Shown here: in pieces, positions 9,168-17,316 of the stretch
Layout of the letters: every line of letters begins with the position of its first letter
How positions within the stretch are numbered: the first letter of the stretch is position 1
Source of the DNA: Tersicoccus phoenicis
GTDB taxonomy: Bacteria; Actinomycetota; Actinomycetes; Actinomycetales; Micrococcaceae
DNA: 64,000 bases
NCBI RefSeq assembly: GCF_001968835.1
Contig: NZ_MRDE01000068.1
Span: 124,001-188,000, forward strand
Direction: 5' to 3'
Notes under the pieces: generated by a model
What the model saw: the letters and a program-made list of their open reading frames with translations, nothing else
Database searches by the model: none
What the model was told of the DNA's origin: nothing
Program-made: the position numbers and the translations under genes

Positions 9168-9944
9168 ATGCGTAAGCGAACACTGCTTGGTCTAGTCAGT
9201 TTCGTCGTCGTGCTGGGCGTGGCCGTGGCATGGATTCCTATGGCCGGATCCGGGACGGCGACCTCGGAAGCTAGGACGGGCACCGGCCTTCCCACAGCTA
9301 GCAGCGCTCCGACCACCGGCCCTCCGGGGCTGCCACCATCGCGCGAGCGTTCCGGTCCGAGCGCCAGCGGTCGTGGATCAGCAACTGCGTCGTCGAGCGC
9401 GACACCGACCAATCGTCCTTCCCTGCAGCCGTCGTCCTCGCCACCGCAGAACCGTCCAGGTACCACGCCCACGGCCGTGCCATCTGGACCGATCGCCGGG
9501 CCACGGGCGGGGAACCTGGAGGGGAAACCAGGAGCGACGCCGACGCCGTACCGGTTACCGATGCCAGCCCGCAGTTCAGCGGCGCCACTGACGACGGCGC
9601 CGACGCCGGGGACCGCCTCCGGCGGCTTGACTCGGGGATTCCCCGTCGACGCCATGCCGGTATACCCCGGATCCGCGATCCAGTCCTCTTCCTCATCGGG
9701 TGGCAAGCCGACCGTCCAATTGACATTGCTCGCCACCGCCGCGGCCGCCCCGAGGTCTATCACGACCTTCTACAAGACTGAACTGACTCGTCGAGGCTGG
9801 GTTGTATCCGTGGCAGAGTCACTCAGCGGCTCGGTGACGCTGACCGCGACGTCGGGACGCAACACCGTCACGATCACGGCCAACCGAGCGGGGACGGCAC
9901 GGTCCGGATACTCGGCCCTGGGGACTTTCACGATCGCAGGTTGA
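9168..9944 (+). CDS. Secreted or membrane-anchored Pro/Ser/Thr-rich protein of unknown function
   Basis: The gene codes for 258 residues starting at ATG 9168, preceded by GAGTGAGGTG and only 7 nt after the upstream stop, so it is probably co-transcribed with the DUF4082 protein. It has an N-terminal hydrophobic segment (LLGLVSFVVVLGVAVAWIPMAG) acting as signal peptide or anchor. A low-complexity linker rich in P, S, T and G spans about residues 30-155. The compact C-terminal domain of about 100 residues has FPVDAMPVYPGSAIQ followed by ITTFYKTELTRRGW and alternating beta-strand sequence. The C-terminal part looks like a small soluble alpha/beta fold displayed outside the membrane on a wall-spanning linker. 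I do not recognise the family. The longer reading frame upstream in the same phase overlaps the preceding gene and is not used. Confidence 0.7.
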   Translation: MRKRTLLGLVSFVVVLGVAVAWIPMAGSGTATSEARTGTGLPTASSAPTTGPPGLPPSRERSGPSASGRGSATASSSATPTNRPSLQPSSSPPQNRPGTTPTAVPSGPIAGPRAGNLEGKPGATPTPYRLPMPARSSAAPLTTAPTPGTASGGLTRGFPVDAMPVYPGSAIQSSSSSGGKPTVQLTLLATAAAAPRSITTFYKTELTRRGWVVSVAESLSGSVTLTATSGRNTVTITANRAGTARSGYSALGTFTIAG

Positions 9945-10573
9945 GTGCCACGGTGCCGGTCCACCCTGTCGCCAGCGCCCAGTTGCCGAGCCTTCTCGTA
10001 GCGTCGACGACCTCGCTGGTACAAGCCACTTCTTTCGCTTATCGCGGGAGCGCTCCCGGTCCACCGAGAGCACGCGACTTCGTCCCCGGGCCAGCGACTG
10101 GCAGACCTCGACCATGATCTCCACCACGTACTCTGCCGCCCACAGTCAAGGATACGTCAAGCATAAATAGCGTGGTCACTCGTCAACCACCCGTAGGGCT
10201 TCCGTGCGGTTCGAGTAACGCAACTGCTTACACTTCGAGAGGAAGTTGGGTTCTGGGGAAATCGACTAGGTCTCACACTCGACGACTGATTCAGTCGGAG
10301 CACTGGTTGGGTATTTGGCCCAGCGGTCAGGGCAGTGAGTCATGCGGACGATCAGAGACCGCTCGCTGACTCTTGCATGACGATCTCAGATGGGACTGGT
10401 CGTGTGTCGAGGACGGTCGAGCATCCAGCCGTCGGGGTCGCCGATCGAGGTCGACGGCGAGCGTTGTCAAGGGTCGGGTCCTTGGGTCTAGTGATTGTGG
10501 TTGGGGGCTCATCGGCTGCGAGGTCGTGAGCGGATCGCCGGTGGCGATCGCGGGGAATCAAGGGGGTGGGGGA
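9945..10573. other. 629-bp non-coding gap upstream of the exopolysaccharide operon
   Basis: No credible gene is visible on either strand. Features are a 14-bp perfect palindrome, CGGGAGCGCTCCCG (10045-10058), possibly a terminator stem for the preceding pair of genes or an operator, and an AT-rich patch around 10146-10172 (including GCATAAATAG) that stands out in this GC-rich sequence and could hold a promoter. The ribosome-binding site AGGGGGTGGGGG (10561-10572) lies directly before the ATG at 10574. Upstream in-frame codons back to 10373 read as low-quality coding sequence and are treated as leader. Confidence 0.55.
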
Positions 10574-12097
10574 ATGACGCAGCTGGATGGAGAGATTGCG
10601 GCACGAGTTCCGGCAATGGGGGATTTTGCAGCGTCCGTGCCGGCGGCGCTGAGCGGATTCGACTCGCATGTCAGAGCAATGCGCTCCGGGGGGTGGTCTC
10701 GCCGTTTTCGAAGAATGCTCTGGATACTGGACTCGGCCATCGTCGTCGCGTCAGCCTTCCTGGTGCCGGTCGTTCTGCATTCGTACGCGTTCGCGGCGAA
10801 CGGAATGCTTCCGCGGGCTGCGCTGCAATCGAGCATTGTAATGGCGATCTGGTTGTGTGCTCTGAGCTGGTCGCACAGCAGGGATGTGCGGGTACTCGGC
10901 GTCGGTGCCGCCGAGTACCGGGCGGTGTTCAATGCCGGTGCAGCGTCGGTCGGCGCTGCGGCTGTGTTGTTCCTGCTCGTCCAGGCCGAATCCCGCAGCT
11001 TCGTGTTCCTCGCCATCCCCTTCGGTACCCTGGCCCTCCTTGCGGAACGGTGGGCGGCCCGCCGCTGGTTGACTCATCGCCGCAGCGATGGTCAATTCCG
11101 GTCGAAGGTCGTGGTGCTCGGTCAGCGAGCGGACGTCGAATACGTCACCGAACAGATCGTGAAGAAGCTCGGCGCCGTCTACCACATTGTTGCAGCCGTG
11201 ATGGAAGACACCGACGATGTGCAGTCGCTGCAGCGCGGGGGAAACCTGGTTCCGGTCTACAACACCGTGCAGGAAGTTCCGTCCATCGTCCAGAAGTTCG
11301 GTGCCGACGCGGTGATCGTGGCGGGTCAGCTTGCGCGGGGGAGCGGATTCATCCGGGAACTGGGGTGGGAGCTCGAACGAACCAACACCGAGTTGGCCGT
11401 TGCCTCGTCCTTGACGAACGTCGCCGGGCCACGTATCCGTTTCCGGCCCGTCGAAGGACTGCCTCTCATGCACGTCGAGCTACCGCACTTCACGGGTACC
11501 CGCCATGTGTTCAAGCGCGTCGTCGACGTCGTCCTGGCCTGCGCAGCGATCGTCGTCCTCAGTCCGCTGCTCGGCGTGCTGGCCATTGCCGTCCGGCAGG
11601 ACAGCCCGGGGCCAGCACTGTTCCGGCAGGTCCGGATCGGCCTGCACGGTGCACCGTTCACGATGTTCAAGTTCCGGTCGATGGTGGTCAGCGCAGAACA
11701 GGACCTCGCGGCCCTGACGCAACTCAACGAGGGTGCGGGCGTGTTGTTCAAGCTGCGCGCTGACCCACGGATCACACGAATCGGGAAAGTACTGCGCAGA
11801 TTTTCCCTCGATGAGCTACCCCAGCTGTTCAACGTGGTCAGGGGTGACATGTCGCTGGTCGGACCGCGGCCGCCCTTGCCGTCCGAGGTCGCGAATTACG
11901 ACGGGTTCGTCCACCGCCGCTTGTTCATCAAGCCCGGCGTCACCGGGTTGTGGCAGGTGAACGGGAGGTCGGACCTGAACTGGGAGGAAAGCGTCCGGCT
12001 CGATCTCTACTACGTCGAGAATTGGTCCCTCGCCGGCGACGTCATGATTCTCTGGCGGACGTTCAGGGCGGTCGTCGCCCCGAATGGAGCCTACTGA
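10574..12097 (+). CDS. Polyprenyl-phosphate glycosyl-1-phosphate transferase (initiating sugar transferase, WbaP/CpsE type)
   Basis: This enzyme starts the repeat unit by moving a sugar-1-phosphate from a nucleotide sugar onto undecaprenyl phosphate at the inner membrane face. The 507 residues comprise several N-terminal membrane segments (LWILDSAIVVASAFLVPVVL and others), a Rossmann-like central region (VVVLGQRADVEYV) and a C-terminal bacterial sugar transferase domain from about residue 315. The C-terminal domain begins with a reentrant hydrophobic helix (VVDVVLACAAIVVLSPLLGV). It contains FKFRSM, DELPQLFNVVRGDMSLVGPRP (the D-E pair is the conserved catalytic acid pair) and the final PGVTGLWQVNGRS. 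The start at ATG 10574 is chosen for its strong ribosome-binding site. It is the first gene of the plus-strand operon; which sugar is transferred is not known. Confidence 0.92.
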   Translation: MTQLDGEIAARVPAMGDFAASVPAALSGFDSHVRAMRSGGWSRRFRRMLWILDSAIVVASAFLVPVVLHSYAFAANGMLPRAALQSSIVMAIWLCALSWSHSRDVRVLGVGAAEYRAVFNAGAASVGAAAVLFLLVQAESRSFVFLAIPFGTLALLAERWAARRWLTHRRSDGQFRSKVVVLGQRADVEYVTEQIVKKLGAVYHIVAAVMEDTDDVQSLQRGGNLVPVYNTVQEVPSIVQKFGADAVIVAGQLARGSGFIRELGWELERTNTELAVASSLTNVAGPRIRFRPVEGLPLMHVELPHFTGTRHVFKRVVDVVLACAAIVVLSPLLGVLAIAVRQDSPGPALFRQVRIGLHGAPFTMFKFRSMVVSAEQDLAALTQLNEGAGVLFKLRADPRITRIGKVLRRFSLDELPQLFNVVRGDMSLVGPRPPLPSEVANYDGFVHRRLFIKPGVTGLWQVNGRSDLNWEESVRLDLYYVENWSLAGDVMILWRTFRAVVAPNGAY

Positions 12098-12127
12098 TGA
12101 AAAGCCATCGCTAGACAGGAAGAGAAC

Positions 12128-13252
12128 ATGGTCTCGATAGATCCTTTCGGGGGCGTTACCACGCGAACTGGCGAACCGTTGCGTGTTGCGGTTGTCGGCG
12201 CCGGTTACTGGGGCCCCAACCTGGCCAGGAATTTCCATGGCAGCACGGACTGGGAACTGGTCGCGGTGGTCGATGCAGATCTGAAACGAGCCCGAAGGCT
12301 CGCAGCCATGATCGGCGGCGTGCGGGCCTTCGGGTCCCTCGACGTCATGTTGATGTCGGTCGAGGTCGACGCGGTCGCCATCGCGACGCCTGCCCGAACG
12401 CATCACCCGATCGCCGTTGCGGCGCTCCGAGCCGGGAAGCACGTGGTGGTGGAGAAGCCACTCGCGGCCACTGTCGAGTTGGCGCGCGACATGATCACCG
12501 AGGCGGACAGCCGCGGCCTCGTGCTCATGGCTGACCACACGTACTGCTACACGCCGGCAGTGACCAGGATCCGGGAGCTGGTCCAGGCTGGCGAACTCGG
12601 GGAACTCCTGTTCATCGACTCGGTCCGCATCAATCTGGGACTGGTCCAGCCGGACGTCGATGTGCTGTGGGACCTGGCCCCCCACGACCTCTCTATTCTG
12701 GATTTCATCCTGCCCGGCGGCTTGCGCCCGGAATCCGTGATCGCGCAGGGCGCCGATCCGCTCGGAACCGGCAGAGCATGCGTCGGTCATCTGTCGTTCG
12801 CCCTGGCCGGTGGTGCGATGGCGCACATCCATGTCAACTGGCTCAGCCCCACCAAGATTCGCCAGATGGTGATCGGCGGGTCGAGACGGACGTTGGTATG
12901 GGACGACCTGAATCCCCAGCAGCGGCTGAGCGTGTACGACCGGGGCGTCGATCTGGAACGGGTTTCCGCTGCCTCGGCGGACCGCACGTCCTCCGCCATC
13001 TCGTACCGGCTCGGTGACACGTGGTCTCCCGCCCTTCCCGAGCGAGAAGCGCTCGGTGCCATGGTCACGGAGTTCGCCGACTGCATCCGGCAGGGTCGGC
13101 CTTCTCGCACGGGCGGAGACTCCGGGCTGCGTGTGCTCTCCGTGCTGGAGGCGTCGCGACGCAGCCTCGCCACCGACGGGGCGCGGAGCGACGTCGATCG
13201 GGGATACTTCCACGTCGGTCTGGGGAACGAACAATTGGAGGGGGCACGATGA
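12128..13252 (+). CDS. Gfo/Idh/MocA-family nucleotide-sugar oxidoreductase
   Basis: This 374-residue NAD(P)-dependent dehydrogenase has an N-terminal Rossmann fold (VAVVGAGYWGPNLARNF, about residues 20-36) and the family hallmark EKP (VVVEKPLAA), followed by the C-terminal beta-sheet substrate domain (DLAPHDLSILDFIL). Relatives such as WbpB/WlbA oxidise C3 of UDP-N-acetylglucosaminuronic acid so that an aminotransferase can act. An aminotransferase of the matching type is encoded at 16181, which supports a 3-amino sugar role here; the exact substrate remains inference. The ATG is preceded by AGGAAG 5 nt upstream. The stop overlaps the next start (ATGA). Confidence 0.85.
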   Translation: MVSIDPFGGVTTRTGEPLRVAVVGAGYWGPNLARNFHGSTDWELVAVVDADLKRARRLAAMIGGVRAFGSLDVMLMSVEVDAVAIATPARTHHPIAVAALRAGKHVVVEKPLAATVELARDMITEADSRGLVLMADHTYCYTPAVTRIRELVQAGELGELLFIDSVRINLGLVQPDVDVLWDLAPHDLSILDFILPGGLRPESVIAQGADPLGTGRACVGHLSFALAGGAMAHIHVNWLSPTKIRQMVIGGSRRTLVWDDLNPQQRLSVYDRGVDLERVSAASADRTSSAISYRLGDTWSPALPEREALGAMVTEFADCIRQGRPSRTGGDSGLRVLSVLEASRRSLATDGARSDVDRGYFHVGLGNEQLEGAR

Positions 13253-14367
13253 CGACACCGAGGGCAGCCGGGCAGGACGATTCCCGTACGCCGAGGTACC
13301 GCGACCAGGTAAGGAATGACACCACCGCCGCCAGTTCCTCATCCGTCGTGGACGGTGCGTCCGTCGTCGTCACCGGCGGCGCCGGCTTCATCGGCAGCCA
13401 TCTCGTGGACACGCTGCTGCGCAACCGGCGACCGCACAAGGTGACCGTCCTCGACGACCTGGAGAACGGTACGACCGCCAACCTTGCTCACTGGACGGAC
13501 GATGATCGGTTTGAGCTCGTGGTCGGCGACGTGTGCGATCGCGCCGAGGTCGACCGCGTCGTCGCCGGCGCCGACACCGTCTTCCACCTGGCTTGCCTCG
13601 GTGTCCGGCACAGTCTCCACGCTCCCATGCGCAACCACCAGGTGAATGCGGAGGGGTCCCTGGTCGTCGGACTGGCGGCGCGAGACGCGGGCGTCTCCCG
13701 ATACGTCCATGTCAGCTCGAGCGAAGCATTCGGAACGGCGCAGTACGTACCGATGGATGAACGGCACCCCACGTGGCCCGAAACGGTCTACGGTGCCGGA
13801 AAGCTGGCGGGGGAGGCCTACGCGCGTGCGATGTTCCGCACGGACGGGATGGCGACCGTGGTGGCCCGCCCGTTCAACACCTACGGTCCCCGCAGCCATT
13901 TCGAAGGGGACAGCGGCGAGGTGATCCCCCGCACGATCGTCAGGATGTTGAACGGGCAACGTCCGGTGGTCTACGGAGACGGATCGCAGACGCGGGACTT
14001 CATGCACGTCAGCGATACCGCGACGGCTCTTCTGGCGCTCGCGGAATGCGAGGACGCCATCGGAGAGACGGTCAACATCGGCACCGGCGTCGAGATCTCC
14101 ATGCTCGAGCTGTGTCGGGTGATCGCGGAGATCATCGGCCGACCGGAGCTCACCCCCCGGCTGTTGGACCCGAGGCCTGGTGACGTGCTGCGCCTGTGCG
14201 TGGACAACACCCGGATGAGACAGCTGACGGGGGTTGAACCCACCGTGCCGTTCCGTGACGGCATCGCTGACCTGATCGCGTGGTTCCGGCGTGCGGACGC
14301 CTCTCCCGACGCGATGCTGGCGCAGGTCGCGGACACGAACTGGAACCGGACGGGCGTCTCGGCATGA
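13249..14367 (+). CDS. NAD-dependent nucleotide-sugar epimerase/4,6-dehydratase (extended SDR)
   Basis: The 372-residue extended short-chain dehydrogenase has the NAD-binding motif [15 protein letters not shown] at about residue 40 and an active-site YGAGK (the YxxxK pair). The SSSEAFGTAQYVPMDERHP stretch resembles LegB-type UDP-N-acetylglucosamine 4,6-dehydratases (GTAxYVPxDExHP). However, the S-S-E in place of the dehydratase T-D-E also allows a UDP-glucose 4-epimerase activity. The next two genes are a PLP aminotransferase and a NeuD/PglD-type acyltransferase, the order of a UDP-4-amino-4,6-dideoxy sugar module, which favours the dehydratase reading. The start at ATG 13249 overlaps the previous stop by 4 nt. 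The first 35 residues are an unstructured extension. Confidence 0.82.
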   Translation: MTTPRAAGQDDSRTPRYRDQVRNDTTAASSSSVVDGASVVVTGGAGFIGSHLVDTLLRNRRPHKVTVLDDLENGTTANLAHWTDDDRFELVVGDVCDRAEVDRVVAGADTVFHLACLGVRHSLHAPMRNHQVNAEGSLVVGLAARDAGVSRYVHVSSSEAFGTAQYVPMDERHPTWPETVYGAGKLAGEAYARAMFRTDGMATVVARPFNTYGPRSHFEGDSGEVIPRTIVRMLNGQRPVVYGDGSQTRDFMHVSDTATALLALAECEDAIGETVNIGTGVEISMLELCRVIAEIIGRPELTPRLLDPRPGDVLRLCVDNTRMRQLTGVEPTVPFRDGIADLIAWFRRADASPDAMLAQVADTNWNRTGVSA

Positions 14368-15506
14368 GCAGTCGGATCAACGTGATGAAGCCCTGGTTGG
14401 GCCAGGAGGAGATCGACGCGGTCGCGGACGTCATCGCATCGGGTTGGGTCGCGCAGGGGCCGCGGGTCGCGGCGTTCGAGAAGGCCTTCGCCGACTCCCA
14501 GCAGGTCGCCCATGCCGTCGCCACGTCCAATTGCACGACGGCGTTGCACTTGGCGCTGGTGGTGGCGGGCATCACCCACGGTGACGACGTGGTGGTGCCC
14601 TCGTTCTCCTTCATCGCCACCGCCAATGCGCCCACCTATGTCGGCGCGCGCCCCGTCTTCGCCGATGTCGATCCCGAGACGGGAAACGTCACGGCGCAGA
14701 CCATCGCCTCGGCCATGACCGATCGAACCCGAGCGGTCATCGCGGTGGACCAGGGCGGGATCCCGGTGGACCTCGACCCCATCCGCGAGCTGTGCCACTC
14801 CCGGGACGTGGTCCTCATCGAGGACGCGGCCTGCGGCGCGGGCTCCACGTATCGCGGACACCCCGTCGGACACGGAGCCGATCTCACGGCGTGGTCGTTC
14901 CACCCGCGGAAGATCCTCACGACGGGCGAAGGCGGCATGCTGACCACCGGCAACGCCGAGTGGGCTGCCCACGCACGCCGTCTCCGGGAGCACGCCATGA
15001 CGGCGTCGGCGGCAGAACGCCACGCGTCCGTGCTGTCACCGCCCGAGCGGTACGACGAGATCGGATTCAACTTCCGGATGACCGACATGCAAGCAGCTGT
15101 CGGTCTGATCCAGCTCGGCCGGCTGACCGATATCGTGGCACGTCGTCGGGAACTCGCTGCCCGGTACCGATGCGAGCTGGAAGCCGTCCCGGGGCTGCGC
15201 GCGGTCCGAGATCCGGCATACGGGACGGCCAACTTCCAGTCGTTCTGGGTGGAACTGTTGCCCGACTTCCCCCTGGATCGTGAGGACATGATGCGTCATC
15301 TCGCGGACGTGGGGGTGTCGGCGCGGCGCGGCATCATGTGTGCACACCGTCAGCCCGCCTACGCGGACGTGGAAACCGGATCGGCGGACCTGGCCGGCTC
15401 CGAACGGCTGACCGACACCACGATCATCCTCCCCCTCTATCACCAACTCACGACCGAGGAACAGGATCGTGTGCTCGAGGCCTTTCGTACGGTGGCGGGC
15501 GGCTAG
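14364..15506 (+). CDS. DegT/DnrJ/EryC1-family aminotransferase (LegC/PglE-like)
   Basis: This is a PLP-dependent sugar aminotransferase of 380 residues that adds an amino group to a keto-sugar nucleotide. It opens with INVMKPWLGQEEIDAV, typical of the family. The PLP-binding region is present: NCTTALHLAL for the phosphate, IEDAACGAG, and TAWSFHPRKILTTGEGGML with the Schiff-base lysine in HPRK. The start at ATG 14364 overlaps the previous stop (ATGA). Together with the genes on either side it would convert a 4-keto-6-deoxy sugar to a 4-amino sugar, which the next gene could N-acylate. The regiochemistry is inferred from gene order, not shown by the sequence. Confidence 0.88.
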   Translation: MSSRINVMKPWLGQEEIDAVADVIASGWVAQGPRVAAFEKAFADSQQVAHAVATSNCTTALHLALVVAGITHGDDVVVPSFSFIATANAPTYVGARPVFADVDPETGNVTAQTIASAMTDRTRAVIAVDQGGIPVDLDPIRELCHSRDVVLIEDAACGAGSTYRGHPVGHGADLTAWSFHPRKILTTGEGGMLTTGNAEWAAHARRLREHAMTASAAERHASVLSPPERYDEIGFNFRMTDMQAAVGLIQLGRLTDIVARRRELAARYRCELEAVPGLRAVRDPAYGTANFQSFWVELLPDFPLDREDMMRHLADVGVSARRGIMCAHRQPAYADVETGSADLAGSERLTDTTIILPLYHQLTTEEQDRVLEAFRTVAGG

Positions 15507-15509
15507 GGC

Positions 15510-16184
15510 ATGGAGAATCTGATTCTCGTGGCGGCCAGTGGACTCGCCCGTGAGACCGCCGTCGCGTTACGCGGCTCGACCCGATACCGGGTGCGTGGCT
15601 ACCTGGACGACGACGTCGCACTCGCGGGCACGTCGGTCGATGATCTTCCCGTGCTCGGCCCGATCGACGCGGCAGCGTCCTACGGCGACTGCAGTTTCGT
15701 GGTGTGCGTCGGCAAGGGAGTCGTCCGCGCGGCGATCGTGAGGCGGCTCGCCGGTCTCGGAGTGGGCCCGGACCGGTACGGTACCGTGATCGCGGCTTCG
15801 GTGGTCGTTCCGGGGGGGTGCACCGTCGGTGTCGGGTCCATCCTGTTGACCGGCACGGTCCTGACCGCGGCGGTCACTCTGGGCCGACACGTTGTGGCCA
15901 TGCCGCACGTGGTCTTCACCCACGACGATGAGGTCGGGGACTACGCCACCTTCGCGGCCGGGGTCACGCTCGGCGGCGGTGTCGTGGTCGGCCCGGAGGC
16001 GTACGTGGGGATGAACGCCGGTGTCCGGGAGCGGACCCGGGTGGGTGCCGGCGCGGTGATCGGCATGGGGGCGGTCGTGCTCGACGACGTACCGAACGGC
16101 CAGACCTGGGCGGGCGTACCGGCGCGCCCGATCGGGGTTGAGAAGGCCGTACCCGCGGCAACGAACAGGGGGGTCACAGCATGA
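15510..16184 (+). CDS. NeuD/PglD-like sugar O/N-acyltransferase (left-handed beta-helix)
   Basis: The 224-residue acyltransferase has an N-terminal nucleotide-sugar binding half (LILVAASGLARETAVAL, YLDDD) and a C-terminal hexapeptide-repeat helix. Within the helix, VVFTHDDEVGDYATFAAGVTLGGGVVVGPEAYVG carries the His-Asp pair used as catalytic base in PglD/NeuD enzymes, and QTWAGVPARPI closes the domain. It most likely uses acetyl-CoA to acylate the amino sugar made by the preceding aminotransferase. It sits 3 nt after the previous stop and overlaps the next start by 4 nt, which places it inside the translationally coupled series of amino-sugar genes. Confidence 0.87.
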   Translation: MENLILVAASGLARETAVALRGSTRYRVRGYLDDDVALAGTSVDDLPVLGPIDAAASYGDCSFVVCVGKGVVRAAIVRRLAGLGVGPDRYGTVIAASVVVPGGCTVGVGSILLTGTVLTAAVTLGRHVVAMPHVVFTHDDEVGDYATFAAGVTLGGGVVVGPEAYVGMNAGVRERTRVGAGAVIGMGAVVLDDVPNGQTWAGVPARPIGVEKAVPAATNRGVTA

Positions 16185-17314
16185 CCGTCATCAGTACGAC
16201 TACGCAGCAGGTGCCTTTCGTGGATCTTGCCGCTCAACAGGCCGAGATCCTGCCGGTGATCCGCGACGAGATCGAGGAATTGCTGGCGACCGCAGCCTTC
16301 ATCGGCGGCCCTGCTGTGGACGGTTTCGAACGGGCGTATGCGGGGTACACGGGCACAGCGGCCTGTGTAGGAGTAGGCAACGGCACGGACGCGATCGAAC
16401 TGGCGTTGCGTGCGGTTGGTGTCGGCCCCGGCAGTGAGGTCGTGCTCCCGGCCAACACGTTCGTGGCCACGGCGGAGGCCGTGGCCCGAATAGGGGCGAC
16501 TCCGGTGTTGGTCGACGTCGACACCGAACACCTGCTGCTTGATCCCATCCAGTTGGACCGAGCGATCACCGCGGCGACGAAGGCGATCGTGCCGGTGCAC
16601 CTGTACGGTCAGCTGGCTCCGATCGATCAGATCCAGGACATCGCGAGCTCTCATGGCGTGGCGATCATCGAGGACGCTGCCCAGTCGCAAGGCGCTCGAC
16701 GGCAGGGCATTGTGTCGGGGGCGTTCGGAACCGCTGCCGCAACCAGTTTCTACCCCGGCAAGAATCTCGGCGCAGCCGGGGATGCCGGCGCCGTCACCAC
16801 CAACAACCCAGAGATCGCGGACCGCGTCCGGATGCTCGGTGCCCACGGCAGTGCCTCCAAGTACGTGCACGACGTGGTCGGGGTCAACTCCCGACTGGAC
16901 GCCATCCAGGCGGTGGTGCTGCGCGCCAAGCTCGAGCGCCTCGACACCTGGAACGCAGCCAGGCGCGCCGCAGCCGACCGATACGACCGGTTACTGTCGG
17001 ACGTGCCAGAGGTGCGTACGCCGTGCGTACGACCGGGAAACGAGGACGTCTGGCATCTCTATGTCGTGCAGGTCGGCGAGCGTGACCGCGTGCTCGAAGA
17101 ACTGCAGGCGGAAGGTATCGGAACCGGAATCCACTATCCGTCGCCGGTGCACCTGACGAACGCGTTCCGCAATCTCGGACGGCCGGGCGACTTTCCGGTA
17201 GCCGAACGGGCCGCTGGCCGCATCCTGTCCCTGCCGATGTTTCCGCACCTGACCCCGGTCCAGCAAGAGCGGGTAGTCGACGTGCTGGCCAATGCGGTTA
17301 CCCGGAAATCTTGA
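16181..17314 (+). CDS. DegT/DnrJ/EryC1-family aminotransferase (WbpE/FdtB-like)
   Basis: The second PLP aminotransferase of the cluster (377 residues) belongs to a different subgroup from the one at 14364. It shows VPFVDLAAQQAEI, GNGTDAIELALRAVG, LPANTFVATAEAV, VHLYGQ, IEDAAQSQGA and SFYPGKNLGAAGDAGAV, with the PLP lysine in PGKNLG. These are the signatures of WbpE/WlbC and FdtB/QdtB enzymes, which make 3-amino sugars from 3-keto substrates. The Gfo/Idh/MocA dehydrogenase at 12128 could supply such a 3-keto substrate. ATGA overlap joins it to the acyltransferase gene. Confidence 0.9.
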   Translation: MTVISTTTQQVPFVDLAAQQAEILPVIRDEIEELLATAAFIGGPAVDGFERAYAGYTGTAACVGVGNGTDAIELALRAVGVGPGSEVVLPANTFVATAEAVARIGATPVLVDVDTEHLLLDPIQLDRAITAATKAIVPVHLYGQLAPIDQIQDIASSHGVAIIEDAAQSQGARRQGIVSGAFGTAAATSFYPGKNLGAAGDAGAVTTNNPEIADRVRMLGAHGSASKYVHDVVGVNSRLDAIQAVVLRAKLERLDTWNAARRAAADRYDRLLSDVPEVRTPCVRPGNEDVWHLYVVQVGERDRVLEELQAEGIGTGIHYPSPVHLTNAFRNLGRPGDFPVAERAAGRILSLPMFPHLTPVQQERVVDVLANAVTRKS

Positions 17315-17316
17315 CG

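Noticed and set aside
10373-10573. N-terminal extension of the initiating sugar transferase from ATG 10373
   Set aside because: The extension has no membrane or domain character, and ATG 10574 has a strong ribosome-binding site and precedes the normal family start.
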